The notes under the pieces were generated by a model. That model had not been told where the DNA came from. It saw only the letters and a list, made by a program, of their open reading frames with translations, and did no database searches. Positions 1 to 7,840 of a stretch of DNA of 64,000 bases are shown here, piece after piece. Source of the DNA: Enterocola sp045611845 (GTDB taxonomy: Bacteria; Bacteroidota; Bacteroidia; Bacteroidales; Paludibacteraceae); the NCBI GenBank assembly GCA_045611845.1, contig JAZKXZ010000025.1, forward strand, positions 310,001 through 374,000, read 5' to 3'. The first letter of the stretch is position 1; the number at the start of each line of letters is the position of its first letter. Both the position numbers and the translations under genes were made by a program.

Positions 1-321
1 TACTGTAATGCTCTTGCTGAAGTTGCCAGGACGACCTGCTGGGTTGTAAGTAACTTTGATTAAACCTTTTTTCTTAGGTGCGATAGGTTCTTTTGGCCAG
101 TTTGGAGTGGTACAACCGCAAGAAGCTTGCACGTTTGTTAAAGTAATAGCTTTTTTGCTAATGTTTTTAAATTCAAAGTCGAAAGATACTCTGCCATCTA
201 CTTCGTTGATAGTTCCAAAATCGTGAACTCTTTCTTCGAATTCAATAGCTTGTGTGTCTTGTGCCCATAATGCTCCGCAAACAGAGAATAGAAGAGCTAA
301 TAAAAATAGTTTTGCTTTCAT
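1..321 (-). CDS. DUF1573 family secreted protein, 3' end cut by window edge
   Basis: The first 107 codons are visible; the gene runs off the left edge. It begins MKAKLFLLALLFSVCGALWA, a typical signal peptide, followed by a beta-sandwich region with the DUF1573 hallmarks: an EERVHDFGTI segment, a later ASCGCTTPNW segment with the paired cysteines, and KGLIKVTYNPAGRPG. DUF1573 proteins are small exported Bacteroidota proteins of unknown function with an ASPM/SPD-2/Hydin-like fold. The start is the only ATG in front of the signal peptide. The gene is divergent from dapB. Family assignment is firm; function is unknown. Confidence 0.85.
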   Translation of the reverse strand, partial: MKAKLFLLALLFSVCGALWAQDTQAIEFEERVHDFGTINEVDGRVSFDFEFKNISKKAITLTNVQASCGCTTPNWPKEPIAPKKKGLIKVTYNPAGRPGNFSKSITV

Positions 322-368
322 AATGTTTTATTTACGTATTAATTAATAATTCTTATTTATATTGTTTT

Positions 369-406
369 TAACTCCTCACTCCTAACTTCTCACTCCTAAC
401 TCTTTA
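369..406. repeat. Heptamer tandem repeat, copy 1
   Basis: The stretch is built from near-repeats of the heptamer ACTCCTA/ACTCCTC and ends in AACTCTTTA. It lies between the DUF1573 start and its candidate -7 box, so it would fall in that gene's 5' leader. It is one of seven such loci in this window; the others are near 6471, 21124, 30079, 31450, 31561 and 63662. Confidence 0.8.
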
Positions 407-430
407 CAATTTTGTTACATTTACAAGACG

Positions 431-438
431 CAAATTTA
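431..438 (-). promoter_or_regulatory. Candidate -7 box for the DUF1573 gene
   Basis: On the minus strand this reads TAAATTTG, matching the Bacteroidota -7 consensus TAnnTTTG. I see no convincing -33 TTG at the expected distance, so this rests on the -7 box and its place upstream of the gene. Confidence 0.4.
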
Positions 439-531
439 CATAAAAAGTTTATTAACTCACTATTTTTTATAGTTTTTTTATGAAATATTCCTTTTTAATA
501 TATGTGTAATTAAAAATGTAAAGAAATTAAT

Positions 532-539
532 TATCTTTG
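532..539 (+). promoter_or_regulatory. -7 box of the dapB operon promoter
   Basis: TATCTTTG lies 16 bases upstream of the dapB ATG and matches the Bacteroidota -7 consensus. A clear -33 element is not visible. It implies a very short A-rich leader for the dapB-lepB-wbqC-protease-recO operon. Confidence 0.55.
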
Positions 540-555
540 TAAAAAAAATAAATAT

Positions 556-1275
556 ATGAAAATTGCGTTAATTGGATACGGAAAAATGGGTAAAACCATA
601 GAGCAAATAGCAATCTCTAGAGGTCACCAAGTAGTAAGTAGAATAGATATAGACAATCAAGAAGACTTTAATAGTGAAGAATTCAAGTCTGCTGATGTAG
701 CTATAGAGTTTACAGCACCAAAAGTAGCTGTACAAAATTATATTAAAGCGTTCAATTCTGGGGTTTCAGTGGTTTCTGGTACTACAGGTTGGACAGAAAA
801 GATGCCAGAAGTAGAAGCACTTTGCAACGAAAAAGGATTGGCGTTCTTCTGGACTTCAAACTTTAGTTTAGGTGTGAATGTGTTCTTTGCTGTGAATAAA
901 TATCTAGCAAAAATTATGAACCAATTTGAAAACTATAATGTTTCTATGACAGAGGTTCATCACACACAAAAACTAGATGCTCCTAGTGGTACTGCAATTA
1001 GCTTGGCAGATGATATTCTTGCTCAGCTAGATAGAAAATCTGCTTGGGAACTTGGCGAACAAGAAACTGCTTCAGATAAACTTCCTATCAAGGCTATACG
1101 TGAAGGTCAAGTGCCAGGTATTCACACTATTAGATACGAATCAGATGTAGACTCAATTACTATTACACATGATGCAAAAAGCAGAATGGGTTTTGCATTA
1201 GGAGCAGTGCTTGCAGCTGAGTTTACTTGTGGCAAAAAAGGCATGCTTAGCATGAACGATATGTTAAAATTCTGA
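556..1275 (+). CDS. dapB: 4-hydroxy-tetrahydrodipicolinate reductase (DapB)
   Basis: This enzyme makes tetrahydrodipicolinate with NAD(P)H in the lysine/diaminopimelate pathway that feeds peptidoglycan. The N-terminus MKIALIGYGKMGKTIE is the glycine-rich Rossmann loop. The segment EVHHTQKLDAPSGTA carries the family's catalytic His/Lys signature. The length of 239 residues is typical of the shorter Bacteroidota form. It is the first gene of a five-gene operon, with two bases between its stop and the lepB start. No anomalies were seen. Confidence 0.96.
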   Translation: MKIALIGYGKMGKTIEQIAISRGHQVVSRIDIDNQEDFNSEEFKSADVAIEFTAPKVAVQNYIKAFNSGVSVVSGTTGWTEKMPEVEALCNEKGLAFFWTSNFSLGVNVFFAVNKYLAKIMNQFENYNVSMTEVHHTQKLDAPSGTAISLADDILAQLDRKSAWELGEQETASDKLPIKAIREGQVPGIHTIRYESDVDSITITHDAKSRMGFALGAVLAAEFTCGKKGMLSMNDMLKF

Positions 1276-1277
1276 TT

Positions 1278-2678
1278 ATGGTGAAATTTAAAGATATTCC
1301 ATTTAAACAATGGATTAAAGCTGCCCTTGCAACAGTATTTTATGTATTGTTTATTTATTGGGTAGGTAATTTCTGGTGGTTATTACTTTTACCAGTTATT
1401 TTAGATGTTTATCTAACCAAAATAATTCCATGGACATTTTGGAAAAAGACAAAGAGTAAATTTCTTTACTCTGTAATGAGTTGGGTAGATGCAATTGTGT
1501 TTGCGTTAGTAGCAGTATATTTTATCAATACTTACCTTTTCCAAAACTATAAAATTCCTACATCTTCACTAGAAAAATCACTTTTAGTAGGAGATTATTT
1601 GTTGGTGGATAAAGTAACATACGGTCCTCGTGTGCCTATGACTCCACTTTCATTTCCACTTGCACAACACACACTACCAATCTTAAATTGCAAATCTTAT
1701 ATCGAAACTCCATCATGGGATTATCGCCGACTTGCAGGTTTAGATACAATTAAGGCATTGGATATTGTTGTCTTCAACTTTCCTGCAGGTGATACTGTGG
1801 CACTGAAAGTGCAAGCTCCAGATTATTACACATTATGTGAGTTCTATGGTAGAGACAAGGTGTGGAATAATCCAGAATACTTTGGAGATATAGTAGTGCG
1901 TCCAGTGGACAGGCGCGAAAATTATGTAAAACGTTGCGTAGGCCTACCTGGTGATAGTCTTCAAATTATCGACGGTCAAATCTATATCAATGGTGAGGCT
2001 CAACAAAATCCAGAAAATCTTCAAAGAAACTATCTTGTAATGACAGATGGAAGAAGAATTTCAGATGAACAATTTGAGAGAATTGATGTGAGTGTTGATG
2101 ATAGAGTTTTAGTTAATAATTGGAGAAATGGTGATGTGATATTAGAGTCACTTCAATATCCACTAAATGAGAAAAACTCTTATAATCCAGTTTATTATCT
2201 GCCTTTAACTTCAAAGGCACTTAATCAGATAAAGAATTTCCCAAATGTGCTAGAGGTGTTAGACGACCCAGATTTATTCTCTCACCAAGTATATCCAAAA
2301 GCATATACACACTGGTCTAGAGACAATTATGGTCCTATCTACATTCCAAGAAAAGGAGCTACTGTAGAGGTAAATCTAGAAAACTATCCATTATACGAAC
2401 GTTTGATTCGTACATACGAGGGTAATGAACTTCAAGTGAAAGATTCTACTATTTATATCAATGGTGAGGTGGCTACTGAGTACACATTCAAAATGAACTA
2501 TTATTGGATGATGGGCGACAATCGCAACAATTCAGAAGACTCACGTTATTGGGGATATGTGCCAGAAGACCACATTGTGGGTAAACCTCTATTCGTATGG
2601 TTGTCTATAGATAAAGACCAACCAGGATTAGGTATCAGATGGGAGCGTTTCTTTAAATGGGTAGATAATATAAAATGA
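1278..2678 (+). CDS. lepB: Signal peptidase I (LepB), long Bacteroidota form
   Basis: This S26 protease removes signal peptides at the inner membrane. Several hydrophobic segments fill the first 90 residues. The catalytic serine is probably Ser97 in IPTSSLEKS and the general base is the Lys in YVKRCVGLPGD near residue 217; the box MMGDNRNNSEDSRYWG lies near the C-terminus. At 466 residues it is much longer than E. coli LepB because of extra sequence between the conserved boxes, which is usual in this phylum. Its stop overlaps the start of the WbqC-like gene by four bases, which suggests coupled translation. Confidence 0.94.
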   Translation: MVKFKDIPFKQWIKAALATVFYVLFIYWVGNFWWLLLLPVILDVYLTKIIPWTFWKKTKSKFLYSVMSWVDAIVFALVAVYFINTYLFQNYKIPTSSLEKSLLVGDYLLVDKVTYGPRVPMTPLSFPLAQHTLPILNCKSYIETPSWDYRRLAGLDTIKALDIVVFNFPAGDTVALKVQAPDYYTLCEFYGRDKVWNNPEYFGDIVVRPVDRRENYVKRCVGLPGDSLQIIDGQIYINGEAQQNPENLQRNYLVMTDGRRISDEQFERIDVSVDDRVLVNNWRNGDVILESLQYPLNEKNSYNPVYYLPLTSKALNQIKNFPNVLEVLDDPDLFSHQVYPKAYTHWSRDNYGPIYIPRKGATVEVNLENYPLYERLIRTYEGNELQVKDSTIYINGEVATEYTFKMNYYWMMGDNRNNSEDSRYWGYVPEDHIVGKPLFVWLSIDKDQPGLGIRWERFFKWVDNIK

Positions 2679-3292
2679 TAACCCCTATAGTTATACCAGC
2701 ATACTCTGGAAATATTCAGTATTACTCGATACTGGCAAATTTCAGAGAGGTATATCTGGAGCAGTATGCTCATTATGTGAAGCAAACTTACAGAAATAGA
2801 TGTCAGATTCTTACTGCAAATGGAGTAATGAATCTGACTATTCCTGTAGAGAAAGTCTCAGGCGAAAAAATGCTTGATAAAGACGTTAGAATATCAAACA
2901 CCGACTGGCAACGTGTACACTGGACTGCAATAGAATCTGCATACAACAATAGTCCTTTTTTTCTATATTATTCAGACGATATCAAGCCACTTTACGAGAA
3001 GAAATTTGATTTTCTTTTAGATTTTAACCTACAACTTCAAGATATTATTACTTCTTTAATTGGTTTAGAGATAAAACTCGTTCTCACAGATTCATATACA
3101 GAACCAAACGAGTTAGACTTCAGAGAAAAACTTTCTCCTAAATATAAGGGTGAAACATTAAATTTTACACCCAAACCATATTATCAAGTCTTTAAAGAAA
3201 AATTTGGGTTTGTAGAAAACCTAAGTATCTACGACTTGCTGTTTAATATGGGCAACGAAAGTATTTTAATCTTAAAAGATTCCTACGTATGA
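2675..3292 (+). CDS. WbqC-like family protein
   Basis: The 205-residue protein matches the WbqC-like family (PF08889 type): an early IPAYSGNIQYYSILA segment, the conserved KQTYRNRCQIL segment, then LTIPVEKVSG and HWTAIESAYNNSPFF. WbqC-like proteins are linked to polysaccharide biosynthesis by their first members, but the reaction is not established. It overlaps lepB by four bases (ATGA) and the following protease gene by four bases, so it is clearly co-translated. In Bacteroidota this family often sits beside lepB and dapB. Confidence 0.85.
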   Translation: MITPIVIPAYSGNIQYYSILANFREVYLEQYAHYVKQTYRNRCQILTANGVMNLTIPVEKVSGEKMLDKDVRISNTDWQRVHWTAIESAYNNSPFFLYYSDDIKPLYEKKFDFLLDFNLQLQDIITSLIGLEIKLVLTDSYTEPNELDFREKLSPKYKGETLNFTPKPYYQVFKEKFGFVENLSIYDLLFNMGNESILILKDSYV

Positions 3293-5412
3293 TGAAAAGA
3301 TTTTTATTGTATATAATATCTATATTTGTTGTAAGCCAAGCTTTTGCGCAATATGAGTCGGCTGGTATGCCAATGAAATTTACCCAAGAAAAACAGGGTA
3401 TGAAGCGTAGTGCTTCTAGTTTCTTTATAGATATCAATGCAGATACTACAAAGGTGTCTATCGATGATTCAAACAGAAGATTTGTTTCTGGGGTAACATG
3501 TCCTGTGGATATTTCTATGAACGACGGAAACTCATTCGTAGAAGGTGATTTAAAAGTGTGGCGAGTAGGGGTGCGTTCAGAAAATGCAAAAGGTATATCT
3601 CTTTACTTTGATAAATTTTTGTTGCCAGAAGGTGGTAAATTGTTTGTTTACAATCCTGAACAAACTGTAGTGTATGGTGCATTTACATCGGAAAATAACA
3701 ATAAAGAGAATAAGTTACTTATTCGTCCACTTGCGTCAGATTCTGTTGTGGTAGAATATCAAGAACCGCTAGGTGCTTCGTTTGAGGCTCAACTGCATAT
3801 CTCGCTAGCTACACACGAGTTGAGAGGTGCAAATAAATTTAATTATTCTAATGAATGTTCTCCTCATGCTACCCACGAAGAGAAAACAGAAAAATTAAGA
3901 CAATCTGTTTGTATGCTTTTCATGGTAGATGATGTAGAATCTTATTGGGGCTCAGGAGCGCTAATTAATAACACAGAACATAAACCTTACATTTATACAG
4001 CCGGGCACAATTTAACAAGTGCTAGCGTAGCTGCTCGCACAGTGTATTACTTCAACTACGAAGTGCCAGCACAGGATGAGAATTTTCAAGGCTCAAGACA
4101 GTTTACTATGTCTGGTTCTACTTTACTTGCCAGAGATAGTAATGTAGATTTTGCACTTGCGGAATTATATAAAATGCCTCCTGCCGACTATCGACCATAT
4201 ATGGCTGGATGGAATAGAAGCAGTTCTCCAAAAGGACCTTATATGTGCATTCAACATCCATACGGTGATGTTAAGAAGGTTAGTTATACTGATGCAGATT
4301 ATCTTCCAGTTACATATTTTAGTCTGACAAGTTATAAAACATATTGGGATGTACAAACTTGGTCAGAAGGTGTTACTGAAGTTGGTTCTTCTGGCTCTCC
4401 ACTTTTTGATGCCGATGGATATATAATAGGCGAGCTAACAGGTGGACGTTCTTATTGTGATACACCTCACTACGACTATTTCTGTCAATTTTCTGCAGCT
4501 TGGAACTATTTTGCAGATGAAAATATGCAAATAGCAACCTTTATGTCTCCAAATGACACAGAGATGATGTCTATGGAGGGTTATGATCCGTATGCTGCTT
4601 TGCAGGTAAAAAGATTAAGTAATATAAAAGTAGGTGAAGATATTGGATCGTACACAGTTAATAGCACTCCACTAGTAGGGCATACATACAATAAATATAC
4701 AAAGTTTGCAGAGAAATATGAACTTAAAGAACCTACTCTTGTATATGGCGTGTATATGCTTCCATTCAGAGGTAAATACGATATTTCTATACCTATTACT
4801 TTAGAAATTTATTCAGGTGTAGATGTGCCAGAAACACTTCTTTCAAGTACTCTAGTTCACCCTACAGAAGCAAGTTTCTACAGAAGTGGCACACCTTTTG
4901 AACAAGATATAGTTAATTATAAAAAACAAGAAATATATGTGCCACTAGAGGTGCCTGTTACTGTAAATGAAAATCTATTTGTAGTTTTGAGTTTAAATTA
5001 TGATAATATAACTACAAGTAATCTATTTGGAATGTCGTGTGTGATAGAAGAAAATAGAGATTGTACTGCATATTTTTACGACAATCAGTGGAAACCATTT
5101 ACAGAATGTCCATACGGAAATTTAAATGTGAGTATTTGGTTAGACCCTGTAGTAGCTAAAAGTAAGTCAACAAGTATAGGTGAAGCATCTGAATCTAAAT
5201 CAAATTTTGCTATTTATCCAAATCCAACACAAGGCGAAGTGTTTATAACTCCTTCTTTCGAGGGAGAATATAAACTATTTGATATGACTGGTAAAATGGT
5301 AGGTTCAGGTGTGTTTGATTCTCAAATAAATATTCCTATAAAAGGATTCTATATCTTGGAATTACTTCCAAACACTGGTGAAAAAGAAACTCACAAAATA
5401 ATCTGCCATTAA
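3289..5412 (+). CDS. Secreted trypsin-like serine protease with T9SS type A sorting domain
   Basis: The N-terminal signal peptide (MMKRFLLYIISIFVVSQAFA) is followed by a beta-rich prodomain to about residue 190. The trypsin-like domain has a visible triad: His240 in YTAGHN, Asp287 in NVDFALAEL and Ser368 in VGSSGSPLF. Several cysteines and the general layout recall lysyl-endopeptidase-like secreted proteases. The last 75 residues (AIYPNPTQGEVFI, then YKLFDMTGKMV and ending HKIICH) form a T9SS type A C-terminal sorting domain, so export across the outer membrane is inferred. Substrate specificity is not readable. It sits unexpectedly inside a housekeeping operon, overlapping both neighbours. 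Confidence 0.88.
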   Translation: MMKRFLLYIISIFVVSQAFAQYESAGMPMKFTQEKQGMKRSASSFFIDINADTTKVSIDDSNRRFVSGVTCPVDISMNDGNSFVEGDLKVWRVGVRSENAKGISLYFDKFLLPEGGKLFVYNPEQTVVYGAFTSENNNKENKLLIRPLASDSVVVEYQEPLGASFEAQLHISLATHELRGANKFNYSNECSPHATHEEKTEKLRQSVCMLFMVDDVESYWGSGALINNTEHKPYIYTAGHNLTSASVAARTVYYFNYEVPAQDENFQGSRQFTMSGSTLLARDSNVDFALAELYKMPPADYRPYMAGWNRSSSPKGPYMCIQHPYGDVKKVSYTDADYLPVTYFSLTSYKTYWDVQTWSEGVTEVGSSGSPLFDADGYIIGELTGGRSYCDTPHYDYFCQFSAAWNYFADENMQIATFMSPNDTEMMSMEGYDPYAALQVKRLSNIKVGEDIGSYTVNSTPLVGHTYNKYTKFAEKYELKEPTLVYGVYMLPFRGKYDISIPITLEIYSGVDVPETLLSSTLVHPTEASFYRSGTPFEQDIVNYKKQEIYVPLEVPVTVNENLFVVLSLNYDNITTSNLFGMSCVIEENRDCTAYFYDNQWKPFTECPYGNLNVSIWLDPVVAKSKSTSIGEASESKSNFAIYPNPTQGEVFITPSFEGEYKLFDMTGKMVGSGVFDSQINIPIKGFYILELLPNTGEKETHKIICH

Positions 5413-6065
5413 TGTTATATTCTACCAAAGGTATAGTTCTGCGATTAGTTCAATATAAGGACAACAGTTATATTGCGGAAATTTATACCCAAAGGTTTGG
5501 TAAGGTTAGTTTTTCTGTACATCGCCCGCAGAGCAAAAAGGCCTCGATAAGAAATTATCACCTTATGCCTTTTTCTCTTCTTGATATGCAGATTGAGTAT
5601 AAAGAGAATAGAGATATTCAAAAAATACGTGAAGCTAGTCTTGCAGCAGAGTTTTATGGGGTGGTGGAAAGCCCTGTTAAAGGGCTAATCTGTCAGTTTA
5701 TGGCAGAGGTGGTGAGTAAAACACTTGAGCACAACAATGCCGACGACCAGCTTTTCGATTATTTCACTTCTTTAGTTGGCACAATCTCTTCTTCTGAAAA
5801 TTTAGGTACTTTCCCTTTAGATTTTCTACTTGGTTATGCTCAGTATTTGGGTATTTATCCAGACGATGGCGAGCAAAATGAGTTTGTTCGTTTGTTGAGT
5901 GCTGAAGATAAAATGCTGATTTTAAAAGCGTTGGAAAATACTGTAGATCTAAGTAGGGCAGAAAGACGCAAAGCAATAAATCTTCTTTTAAAGTATTATC
6001 ATTACTTTTTACCTTCTATGGGTGCAATCAAATCACTTGATGTGATTACTGATGTACTCGGCTAG
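5412..6065 (+). CDS. recO: DNA repair protein RecO
   Basis: RecO mediates RecA loading and strand annealing in the RecFOR recombination pathway. The N-terminus (MLYSTKGIVLRLVQYKDNSY) is the conserved OB-fold start, followed by KVSFSVHRPQSKKASIRNYH and an alpha-helical C-terminal half. The length of 217 residues is slightly short but normal for Bacteroidota, where the zinc-finger cysteines are often missing, as here. The start ATG shares one base with the protease stop (TAATG). The 3' end overlaps the convergent glycosyltransferase gene by 33 bases. Confidence 0.9.
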   Translation: MLYSTKGIVLRLVQYKDNSYIAEIYTQRFGKVSFSVHRPQSKKASIRNYHLMPFSLLDMQIEYKENRDIQKIREASLAAEFYGVVESPVKGLICQFMAEVVSKTLEHNNADDQLFDYFTSLVGTISSSENLGTFPLDFLLGYAQYLGIYPDDGEQNEFVRLLSAEDKMLILKALENTVDLSRAERRKAINLLLKYYHYFLPSMGAIKSLDVITDVLG

Positions 6066-7085
6066 GTATTCTTGCTCTGTTTGTCCTGGAGTAGGAATAA
6101 GTGTAGCGTTTTGTAGTTTGCCTAGTGCATGTAGGTCCATGATGCTACTATAGCCACTGCGACAAATAATTTCATCTGCCTTTAGTATGTATTCTTGTAG
6201 CTCTTCACTGCTCATAAAGTTATACACTTTTACTTTACCCACTTGTGTTATCTTTTGCTCTGCCTCTATCTTTCCTTGCACTAGAATTATATTCTCGTGA
6301 GGTTTGCTTTGCAGCGATGCAAGAAGTTCTTTCTCGAAGATACTGCGTTGTGGCTCCGCTCCAGATAAAATCGCTAAAACTAAATTCCTCAAATTACTCG
6401 CTCCGCTCGTGATTTCTGGCTGCACTCGGGATAACTCAAGTAAGCTTGGTTCTCCACTCGTTTGCACAGAAATTCCTAACTCCTCACTCCTCACTCCTAA
6501 CTCTTTAAATCTAGAGAGAATCCCAATGTATTTCACATTTCGTGGTATTATAGCTGGATGCGAAAGCTCACCTGCAAGTGAAAGTTCTACCTCCTTAAAG
6601 TCTGGTACCCAACACTCCGTAAACTTATTTATAATGCATCTATGCACAGACGCCACAAAAGCTTCTAAAAAGACCCAAGGTCGTGGCAATTTTATCATAA
6701 GTTGGTGTGTGATATAAGCACAAGGCACAGTTTTATGGTATAGCCCAAATCTGTTGTCGGAGATAATGAAATCAATATTTTCCTCCTTTACAATGCGTTT
6801 AAGAGCACTGTGTTCGCGAATGCTATAATAAATTAGCCTAGGGAATGCCTTCGCTACTGCCCATACTTGAGATTTGCCTGCAGAATACTTCATTTTAAAT
6901 GAAGGTATCTCAATGCTCTCAAGAGTAGGGAATTGCTTTTTAAGCAGACTTAAAGACAGACCAGAACCGGCGATAATAACATAATCGCCTTGTTCTATAT
7001 ATCTGTTTATAAGGGGAATAATTCTAGACGCATGACCCAATCCCCAATCTAGTGGTGATATTAATATGCGTCTAGGAGTTTTCAT
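6033..7085 (-). CDS. Glycosyltransferase (GT28/GT-B type) with an internal repeat-derived insertion
   Basis: The N-terminus RRILISPLDWGLGHASRIIP and the C-terminal region with IICRSGYSSIMDLHALGK and IPTPGQTEQEYLAEY are those of the Bacteroidota glycosyltransferase family related to MurG/UDP-glycosyltransferases; donor and acceptor are unknown. Residues about 194 to 234 look inserted. They are encoded by a heptamer repeat (ELGVRSEELG) followed by low-complexity sequence, and the family sequence seems to resume at LVLAILSGAEPQRS. The frame stays open through the insertion. The gene overlaps the upstream radical SAM gene by four bases and ends 33 bases inside recO. Confidence 0.8.
   Translation of the reverse strand: MKTPRRILISPLDWGLGHASRIIPLINRYIEQGDYVIIAGSGLSLSLLKKQFPTLESIEIPSFKMKYSAGKSQVWAVAKAFPRLIYYSIREHSALKRIVKEENIDFIISDNRFGLYHKTVPCAYITHQLMIKLPRPWVFLEAFVASVHRCIINKFTECWVPDFKEVELSLAGELSHPAIIPRNVKYIGILSRFKELGVRSEELGISVQTSGEPSLLELSRVQPEITSGASNLRNLVLAILSGAEPQRSIFEKELLASLQSKPHENIILVQGKIEAEQKITQVGKVKVYNFMSSEELQEYILKADEIICRSGYSSIMDLHALGKLQNATLIPTPGQTEQEYLAEYISNHIK
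6384..6505 (-). repeat. In-frame repeat-containing insertion inside the glycosyltransferase gene
   Basis: About 120 bases look unlike the flanking coding sequence. The segment 6471-6505 is a tandem heptamer array (TCCTAAC/TCCTCAC type) identical in style to the intergenic copies. The rest contains short self-similar runs such as GAGCGGAGCGAG. Boundaries are estimated from where conserved family sequence seems to stop and resume. The length is a multiple of three and there is no stop. Confidence 0.6.
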
Positions 7086-7840
7086 GGAGTAACTAGTGTA
7101 TTTAAACCTATTTTCTTAACACGTTTTTCAATATCTCTAAGTATATCTTCATCTACGTGCTCTAGTCCTTCGATAGGTACTTTTCTATCTATACTATAGA
7201 TTTGAACTAGTCTAGGTTGAATGGTTTTAAGAGCATTTATCCATGCTGTTACCTCTTCTTCTGTGGTATTGTCTATGCCAGGACCTTTCACAAACATAGT
7301 TTGTACAATGCAATTGTCCTTGAACTGTGCAATCTGTGAAATAAGAGTTTCTACATCGAATTTTGGATTCACAGGTTGGTTAATCTTAAGGATAGTTTCT
7401 TTCTTTGCACTATCTAGTTTTAGAATGTTGTTGTCCACTCTTTTAAGAGCAAAAATCACATCTTTGTTTGCTAGTTGCCATGCGTTTGTAAGCACAGAAA
7501 TTACAGCATCTGGATAATATGTGTTGCGCAAATGGATTACATCTTCTACTATGTTTTTAAAATCTGGGTGCATAGTAGGTTCTCCATTGCCTGCAAAGGT
7601 AAATGTGTCTATAATGGCATTTGAGGCTTTAAGCTCTTTTAGTTTAGCTTCAAGCTCTGTTGCAACCTCTTCTCTGGTAGATAGTTTTGTGTCTTCTCTG
7701 CCATCTTTGTTTAGTCCACATTCACAATAAATGCAGTCGAATGAGCATATTTTCCCATTGTTAGGTAAAAGGTTTATACCCAACGAGTTTCCTAGTCTGC
7801 GACTACGAATAGGTCCGAATATTGTGGTATTAAATAACAT
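7082..7840 (-). CDS. Radical SAM protein
   Basis: The segment ICSFDCIYCECGLNKDGR contains the CxxxCxxC triad (C..DCIYC) that binds the radical-SAM 4Fe-4S cluster. It is followed by FTFAGNGEPTMHPDF, the SAM-binding glycine-rich region. At 252 residues it resembles the radical SAM proteins with an N-terminal FGPIRSRRLGNSLGINLLP segment that are widespread in Bacteroidota and clostridia; their substrate is unknown. It overlaps argH by 11 bases at its start and the glycosyltransferase by four at its end, so it belongs to the pyrE operon. Confidence 0.87.
   Translation of the reverse strand: MLFNTTIFGPIRSRRLGNSLGINLLPNNGKICSFDCIYCECGLNKDGREDTKLSTREEVATELEAKLKELKASNAIIDTFTFAGNGEPTMHPDFKNIVEDVIHLRNTYYPDAVISVLTNAWQLANKDVIFALKRVDNNILKLDSAKKETILKINQPVNPKFDVETLISQIAQFKDNCIVQTMFVKGPGIDNTTEEEVTAWINALKTIQPRLVQIYSIDRKVPIEGLEHVDEDILRDIEKRVKKIGLNTLVTP

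Noticed and set aside
369..406. Possible CRISPR array or direct-repeat cassette at the heptamer loci
   Set aside because: Units are 7 bases, contiguous and without spacers; no cas genes are present.
6304..6717. 137-codon plus-strand frame within the glycosyltransferase gene
   Set aside because: It is the reverse of the conserved gene plus its repeat insertion; no start context or homology features.
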